The notes under the pieces: generated by a model
Seen by the model: the letters and a program-made list of their open reading frames with translations, nothing else
Told to the model about the DNA's origin: nothing
Databases searched by the model: none
Assembly: GCF_014191055.1 (NCBI RefSeq)
Contig: NZ_JACHWB010000001.1
Coordinates: 310,001-374,000, forward strand
Direction: 5' to 3'
DNA: 64,000 nucleotides
Source: Microvirga lupini
Lineage (GTDB): Bacteria > Pseudomonadota > Alphaproteobacteria > Rhizobiales > Beijerinckiaceae
Position numbers and translations under genes: made by a program
Part shown: positions 59,992-64,000 of the stretch, piece by piece
Layout of the letters: each line of letters begins with the position of its first letter
Numbering within the stretch: the first letter of the stretch is position 1

Positions 59992-61629
59992 ATGCCTGGT
60001 CGTCAACAAGCCGAAAGACTCTGGAGTAGTTTGCTGCTGCTGGGCCCGCGCCGCCTGGCTGCCCTGGCCGTGATTGGCCTTGCCGTCTTCCTGTCCGTCG
60101 GTGTTGGGGCCTATTATCTCAGCCGCCCGGCTCAAGAGACCTTGTACACCGGTTTGGACCGCGAAGACGTTGGCCGGATGGGCGCCGTCCTCAAGGATGC
60201 TGGCATCCCCTTCGATGTGAGCGCCGACGGAACAGCTCTCTTGGTCAGCTATGGCAACACAGCCCCGGCCAGAATGCTCCTGGCCGAGAAAGGGCTCCCG
60301 CACAGTACGAAGTCCGGCTACGAACTCTTCAACGACCTTGGCTCACTTGGCCTGACCTCCTTCATGCAGGAGGTCACGAAGGTTCGCGCTCTTGAAGGTG
60401 AGCTCGCCCGTACCATCCAGGGGATGAAGGGAATCAAGGCTGCCCGCGTCCACATCGTTCTTCCGGACCGCGGTTCCTTCCGCCGCGAGCAGCAGGCGCC
60501 CTCCGCGTCCGTGGTTATCCGCACGGTTCCGGCCGACGATGCATCATCGGCTCAGGCCATCCGGCACCTGGTCGCGGCCGCGATTCCAGGCATGGCAGTC
60601 GACAAGGTCACTGTCATGAATACGGACGGTACGCTGCTGATGTCTGGGGATGATGCCTCCAATGCTTCGACGGGTAAGATGGCCCGGCTTGAGAAGACGG
60701 TGGGTCTGGAGATCCAGGACAATGTCCGTCGCACACTGACTCCCTATCTCGGCACGGGCAATTTCGAGATCAGCGTGGCCGCACGCCTGAGCACGGACAA
60801 GGTCAACACCAGCGAGACGATCTTCAATCCTGAATCAAAGGTCGAGCGCTCGGTTCGCACGATCAAGGAGACGGAGGTCTCTCAGAACAAAAGCGGGCAG
60901 AAGCCCACTACCGTCCAGCAGAACCTGCCGGACGAGAGTGTCCGCGCCGAATCAGGCGACAGCTCGAGCGAAGACAACCAGCGCCGCGAGGAGCTGACCA
61001 ACTACGAGATCTCGTCGAAGACGATCCAGACCGTCAGCGACGGATATCAGATCAAGAATCTCTCGGTAGCCGTACTGGTGAACAGGTCTCGCATCGCCTC
61101 CCTGCTGGGTGAGACCGCCACTCCTGCAGAGATGGATGCGAAGATCACGGAGATCGAGCAGCTGGTTTCTTCGGCAACCGGGTTCAGCAAGACGCGAGGC
61201 GACCAGATTAAGGTTGCGGCTGTGAGCTTCGTCGATGATGGCGGCATGCTCCAGCCGGTGCCTGGGCCGTCCCTGGCCGAAATCCTCATGCGCCAGTTCG
61301 GCACAGTTGTGAATGCTCTCACCATTCTGGCCCTGTGCGCGATGATGATCTGGTTCGGGCTCCGTCCTGCCGTAAGAATGCTGATGGCACGCCATCAAGC
61401 CGAACTTGAGCTCCAGCGTGAGCAGGCTGCCGCTCTGGCTGCGGCCGAGGCCGAGGAGGCTGAGAACGAGAACGGAAGGCAGGCGCTTCAGGCTGCTCTT
61501 GAGCGGGAGGAGCAGAACCTCATCGAGATGCCCCGCACCCCGCAGCGCAAACTCGAGCAGATCATCGAGCTCAGCGAGGAGCATGCTGCAGCTGTCCTGA
61601 AGCAGTGGCTCGGGCGGGAGGCGGCGTGA
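59992..61629 (+). CDS. fliF: Flagellar MS-ring protein FliF
   Basis: A 545-residue MS-ring protein with two membrane helices (about 22-42 and 435-455). The YscJ/FliF-type domain is marked by YTGLDREDVGRMGAVLKDAG, and AARVHIVLPDRGSF near 151 is a strong landmark. The C-terminal tail (QRKLEQIIELSEEHAAAVLK) is the FliG-binding helix. Its stop codon overlaps the next start by one base. In S. meliloti fliF lies elsewhere in the cluster; here it follows fliP. Confidence 0.95.
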   Translation: MPGRQQAERLWSSLLLLGPRRLAALAVIGLAVFLSVGVGAYYLSRPAQETLYTGLDREDVGRMGAVLKDAGIPFDVSADGTALLVSYGNTAPARMLLAEKGLPHSTKSGYELFNDLGSLGLTSFMQEVTKVRALEGELARTIQGMKGIKAARVHIVLPDRGSFRREQQAPSASVVIRTVPADDASSAQAIRHLVAAAIPGMAVDKVTVMNTDGTLLMSGDDASNASTGKMARLEKTVGLEIQDNVRRTLTPYLGTGNFEISVAARLSTDKVNTSETIFNPESKVERSVRTIKETEVSQNKSGQKPTTVQQNLPDESVRAESGDSSSEDNQRREELTNYEISSKTIQTVSDGYQIKNLSVAVLVNRSRIASLLGETATPAEMDAKITEIEQLVSSATGFSKTRGDQIKVAAVSFVDDGGMLQPVPGPSLAEILMRQFGTVVNALTILALCAMMIWFGLRPAVRMLMARHQAELELQREQAAALAAAEAEEAENENGRQALQAALEREEQNLIEMPRTPQRKLEQIIELSEEHAAAVLKQWLGREAA

Positions 61630-62279
61630 TGTCAGGAGCAATTGCCAGCCTGCTGGAGGATTTCTCGTCTGGACCTCGGAGTGAAGCTCTGGGAATCGGG
61701 ATCCTGCGCGCCGCCAAGGCTGTTGCTGAGCCTGATCTGACACCGTCGCCACCGGTGGTGGACCGGCAGGCCGAACTCCTCAAGGCTGTTGAAGCGAAGG
61801 TAAGAGCTGAGGAGAGGGATGCTGCTCGGCTGCAGCTTGAAGAGGCGGTTGCGGCCGAGAGGACCCGCTACGAGGATGAACTGGCGTCACAGCGCGTCAT
61901 CTGGGTGGAGCAGCAGGCAGGTCAGCTCTCGACCTTGATCGTGGCGGGCATTGGCCGGATCGAGTCCATGCTCTCAGAGAGAGTTGCCAACATCCTGATA
62001 CCTTTCGTCTCTGAGGCTTTCCGGCAGCAGAGCATCACCGAACTCAAGGAGGCCCTCGCAACGCTTCTTCTCGGCGAGGAGATGGGGCCAATGAAGATTG
62101 CCGGGCCTGAGGACCTCCTGCAGGCGCTGAAGGCGAATCTTGGTCCTCACGGAGCTGCGATCGAGTTCCTCCCGGGCGACCATGTCGAGGTGAGCGTCAT
62201 CACTCGCGACACGACCGTGCAGACCCAGCTGCAAGCTTGGTCAGATCGGCTCGAGCAGGTTTTGAAGGCTGAGTCATGA
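61629..62279 (+). CDS. Putative flagellar assembly protein FliH-like
   Basis: A 216-residue soluble protein between fliF and motB. It contains a long, charged coiled-coil (about 50-110, AAERTRYEDELASQR) and a C-terminal half that may bind the export ATPase, the architecture of FliH. Sequence-level similarity to FliH is low, as usual for this fast-changing family, so the name rests mostly on position. ATG 61629 shares a base with the fliF stop. It overlaps motB by four bases. It could instead be an unrelated motor accessory protein. Confidence 0.6.
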   Translation: MSGAIASLLEDFSSGPRSEALGIGILRAAKAVAEPDLTPSPPVVDRQAELLKAVEAKVRAEERDAARLQLEEAVAAERTRYEDELASQRVIWVEQQAGQLSTLIVAGIGRIESMLSERVANILIPFVSEAFRQQSITELKEALATLLLGEEMGPMKIAGPEDLLQALKANLGPHGAAIEFLPGDHVEVSVITRDTTVQTQLQAWSDRLEQVLKAES

Positions 62280-63514
62280 CATCTAAAACGAACAAGCATG
62301 AAATTGTCATCGTCAGGAGAAGCGATGATGGCGAGGATGTTGTGAAGGGCGGGGCGTGGAAGATTGCTCATGCGGACTTCATGACTGCCATGATGGCCTT
62401 CTTTCTCGTGATGTGGCTTATCAGCCTGACGGATGAGGAGACGCGCAGCGGCGTGGCCAATTACTTCAACCCGGTGCAACTTGCAGAGTCGACCCCCAAT
62501 AAGAAGGGTCTCGATGATCCGCAGAACGTTCCTCCGGATAACGAGACCGACAATACGAAAGACGGAAAAGAAAAGGGGAGTGGCGAAGGCACAGGCGGGA
62601 AGTCTCATCAACTGCAGAAGCCTCGCTTCAAGGAGGGGGCCCTATTCCAGGATCCTTATGCCGTACTCGCCAGGATTGCCGACGAGATCGAGCCAACCCC
62701 ACACGACACTCTTGGTGCCGATGTCACTCCCGGCGAGAGCGATGTACCTGGGCTGAAAGCCGGTGAGGCTTTCCGTGATCCGTTCGACCCGCTCTACTGG
62801 CAGGTGGCACCGGTCGAAGAGATGAAGACGGACACGCCATTGAAGCCGGGCACGGCGCCGTCTGCGCCTTCCAAAGCCATCATGGATGCGATCGCGTCTT
62901 TGAGCGAAAAGCCTCAGACAGGTCGCAAGACGCAGCAGCAGGCCTCTGTTGAGGGTGATGCATCTCCGGAGGGAGCGGCCACGCCTTCAGCCAGGGGGCA
63001 GTCCGCTGCTCCCGGAGTCTCAGTCGAACAGAACGCTTCAGAAACGAATGCCGCAGATCAGAAGGCCGCGGAGCTGAAGCGCGAAATCCTCAAGGCTGTT
63101 CAACCGACGAAGGACGTTACGCCTCAGCCGCATATCGAGGTTCGTCGAACCGGTGCGGGAACCCTGATCAGCCTCACAGACGATTTCGATTTCACGATGT
63201 TCGCGGTTGGCTCCGCAGAGCCACACGCCAAGGTCGTACGCGCCATGGCAGAAATCGCCAAGATCCTTCAGGCACGATCTGGCAAGATCGTGATCCGTGG
63301 TCACACCGATGCCCGACCTTTCAAATCGGCCAACTATGACAACTGGCGCCTGTCTCACGCAAGAGCCCAGATGGCCTTGTACATGCTCGTCCGAGGGGGC
63401 TTGGACGAAAGGAGGATCGTACGCGTCGAGGGGCATGCAGACCGAGAACCGAAGATCCCAAGTGATCCCAATGCCGACCAGAACCGTCGCGTCGAGATTC
63501 TTCTGCAGGAGTAA
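62276..63514 (+). CDS. motB: Flagellar stator protein MotB
   Basis: A 412-residue stator subunit. The single membrane helix starts after AHADFMTAMMAFFLVMWLI (about 32-50), where the aspartate is the proton-binding residue. Residues 75-280 form a long, Pro/Glu-rich periplasmic linker, typical of rhizobial MotB. The OmpA-like peptidoglycan-binding domain follows, with IRGHTDARPF near 340 and NRRVEILL at the end. MotA is not in the window. It overlaps motC by one base. Confidence 0.94.
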   Translation: MTSKTNKHEIVIVRRSDDGEDVVKGGAWKIAHADFMTAMMAFFLVMWLISLTDEETRSGVANYFNPVQLAESTPNKKGLDDPQNVPPDNETDNTKDGKEKGSGEGTGGKSHQLQKPRFKEGALFQDPYAVLARIADEIEPTPHDTLGADVTPGESDVPGLKAGEAFRDPFDPLYWQVAPVEEMKTDTPLKPGTAPSAPSKAIMDAIASLSEKPQTGRKTQQQASVEGDASPEGAATPSARGQSAAPGVSVEQNASETNAADQKAAELKREILKAVQPTKDVTPQPHIEVRRTGAGTLISLTDDFDFTMFAVGSAEPHAKVVRAMAEIAKILQARSGKIVIRGHTDARPFKSANYDNWRLSHARAQMALYMLVRGGLDERRIVRVEGHADREPKIPSDPNADQNRRVEILLQE

Positions 63515-64000
63515 TGATGGTGAATGTGCACCTGCTCGCTGCTCTCTTCTTGATTCTGCTGTTTGCCGCCGATAGCGCCGCGAATGAGAGCAGCCGTCCT
63601 GCCGAAGCTACGGCTGAACCTGCCGTCGAGCAGGAGGCCAAATCAATGACGGTCCCTAGCCCTTTGCAGATGGTCCGCACGCTTCACCTTATGCAGGATC
63701 AGATCGCAACAGGCTCGACGGAGGCTCATATCGGGCAACGCGGCCTGTTGGGCGTTCTGGACATGCGGTTCATGGAGCTCGCACCGGAGGTCTGGCAGAG
63801 AGGCAAAAACGTTCATGCCGCGGTATCCTTCGTCCTGAGCGGCGGCAATCCTGGCCTCTTGCGGAAGCTTCTGGAACTGGGTTCCTCCGTGGTCACAGAG
63901 AATGACCGGCCTCTCGTCGAAGGCGCTCTCGCCTATGTCGAGGGTCGGGAGGAGGCTGCGTACAATGCGCTCGTGTCACTGGACCCGCGCAGCTTTCCTC
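63514..64000 (+). CDS. motC: Flagellar motor protein MotC (partial, cut by window end)
   Basis: The first 162 codons of MotC, a rhizobial periplasmic protein that interacts with MotB and sets flagellar speed. It starts MMVNVHLLAALFLILLFAADSAA, a signal peptide, followed by a proline/glutamate-rich spacer. LQMVRTLHLMQDQIATGST and LVEGALAYVEG match rhizobial MotC in pattern. ATG 63514 shares a base with the motB stop; a second ATG follows at 63517. The frame stays open to the last base of the window. Confidence 0.85.
   Translation, partial: MMVNVHLLAALFLILLFAADSAANESSRPAEATAEPAVEQEAKSMTVPSPLQMVRTLHLMQDQIATGSTEAHIGQRGLLGVLDMRFMELAPEVWQRGKNVHAAVSFVLSGGNPGLLRKLLELGSSVVTENDRPLVEGALAYVEGREEAAYNALVSLDPRSFP

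Noticed and set aside
1-64000. tRNA, rRNA, CRISPR, insertion sequence, prophage or attachment site
   Set aside because: I scanned for tRNA T-loop patterns, regularly spaced repeats, transposase or integrase motifs and found none.

Overview
The window looks like chromosomal DNA from a motile alphaproteobacterium of the order Rhizobiales/Hyphomicrobiales, probably near Microvirga or Methylobacterium. The order is well supported by the rhizobial flagellar layout (flgB-flgC-fliE-flgG-flgA-flgI-motE-flgH-fliL-fliP, then fliF, a FliH-like gene, motB and motC), the FtcR/Rem regulator, a haem-PAS FixL with FixJ, and a short intergenic repeat that I recall from Rhizobiales genomes. The genus is a guess. 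I found no tRNA, rRNA, CRISPR array, transposase or prophage.

Layout. (1) 1-7.5 kb: a zinc alcohol dehydrogenase, the stress module prkA-yeaH-spoVR, and two small unknown genes. (2) 7.6-23.4 kb: a surface-glycan or glycolipid gene set. It has an MDR dehydrogenase and a Gfo/Idh oxidoreductase, a six-gene leftward operon (myo-inositol-1-phosphate synthase, histidine phosphatase, CgeB-type glycosyltransferase, nucleotidyltransferase, methyltransferase, glycoside hydrolase), and a divergent seven-gene rightward operon (two sugar-nucleotide epimerases, a GT4 enzyme, three CgeB-like glycosyltransferases, a UDP-glucuronate-decarboxylase-like SDR). The divergent promoter region carries a perfect 16-bp palindrome, and a strong terminator follows the rightward operon. 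(3) 23.5-26.1 kb: a YihY/BrkB membrane protein and a GT87-like glycosyltransferase. (4) 26.1-35.1 kb: one leftward operon in the order HAD-UbiA fusion, GtrA, DprE1-like oxidase, DprE2-like reductase, then three tandem paralogous polytopic proteins resembling GT-C transferases. This matches the mycobacterial polyprenyl-phospho-arabinose locus in content and largely in order. (5) 35.4-40.4 kb: small genes, a single-domain response regulator, an aldose-1-epimerase-like protein and a GAF/PAS/GGDEF/EAL protein. (6) 41.2-47.0 kb: the flagellar regulator FtcR, then cheA-cheW-cheY-cheZ. (7) 47.2-53.4 kb: a heparinase II/III-like protein and fixL-fixJ. (8) 53.8-64.0 kb: the flagellar basal-body and motor genes, with motC running off the right edge.

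Region 2 probably builds an inositol-related glycoside or oligosaccharide. Region 4 probably makes a lipid-linked pentose, by analogy decaprenyl-phospho-D-arabinose, and transfers it outside the cytoplasm. Regions 6 and 8 form a motility unit, with FtcR and the cyclic-di-GMP protein as candidate regulators. The most unusual items are the gene-order match between region 4 and the mycobacterial arabinan locus, a glycoside hydrolase whose barrel appears circularly permuted (9762-10691), and a CheA whose CheY-binding region is replaced by two copies of a 38-residue repeat.
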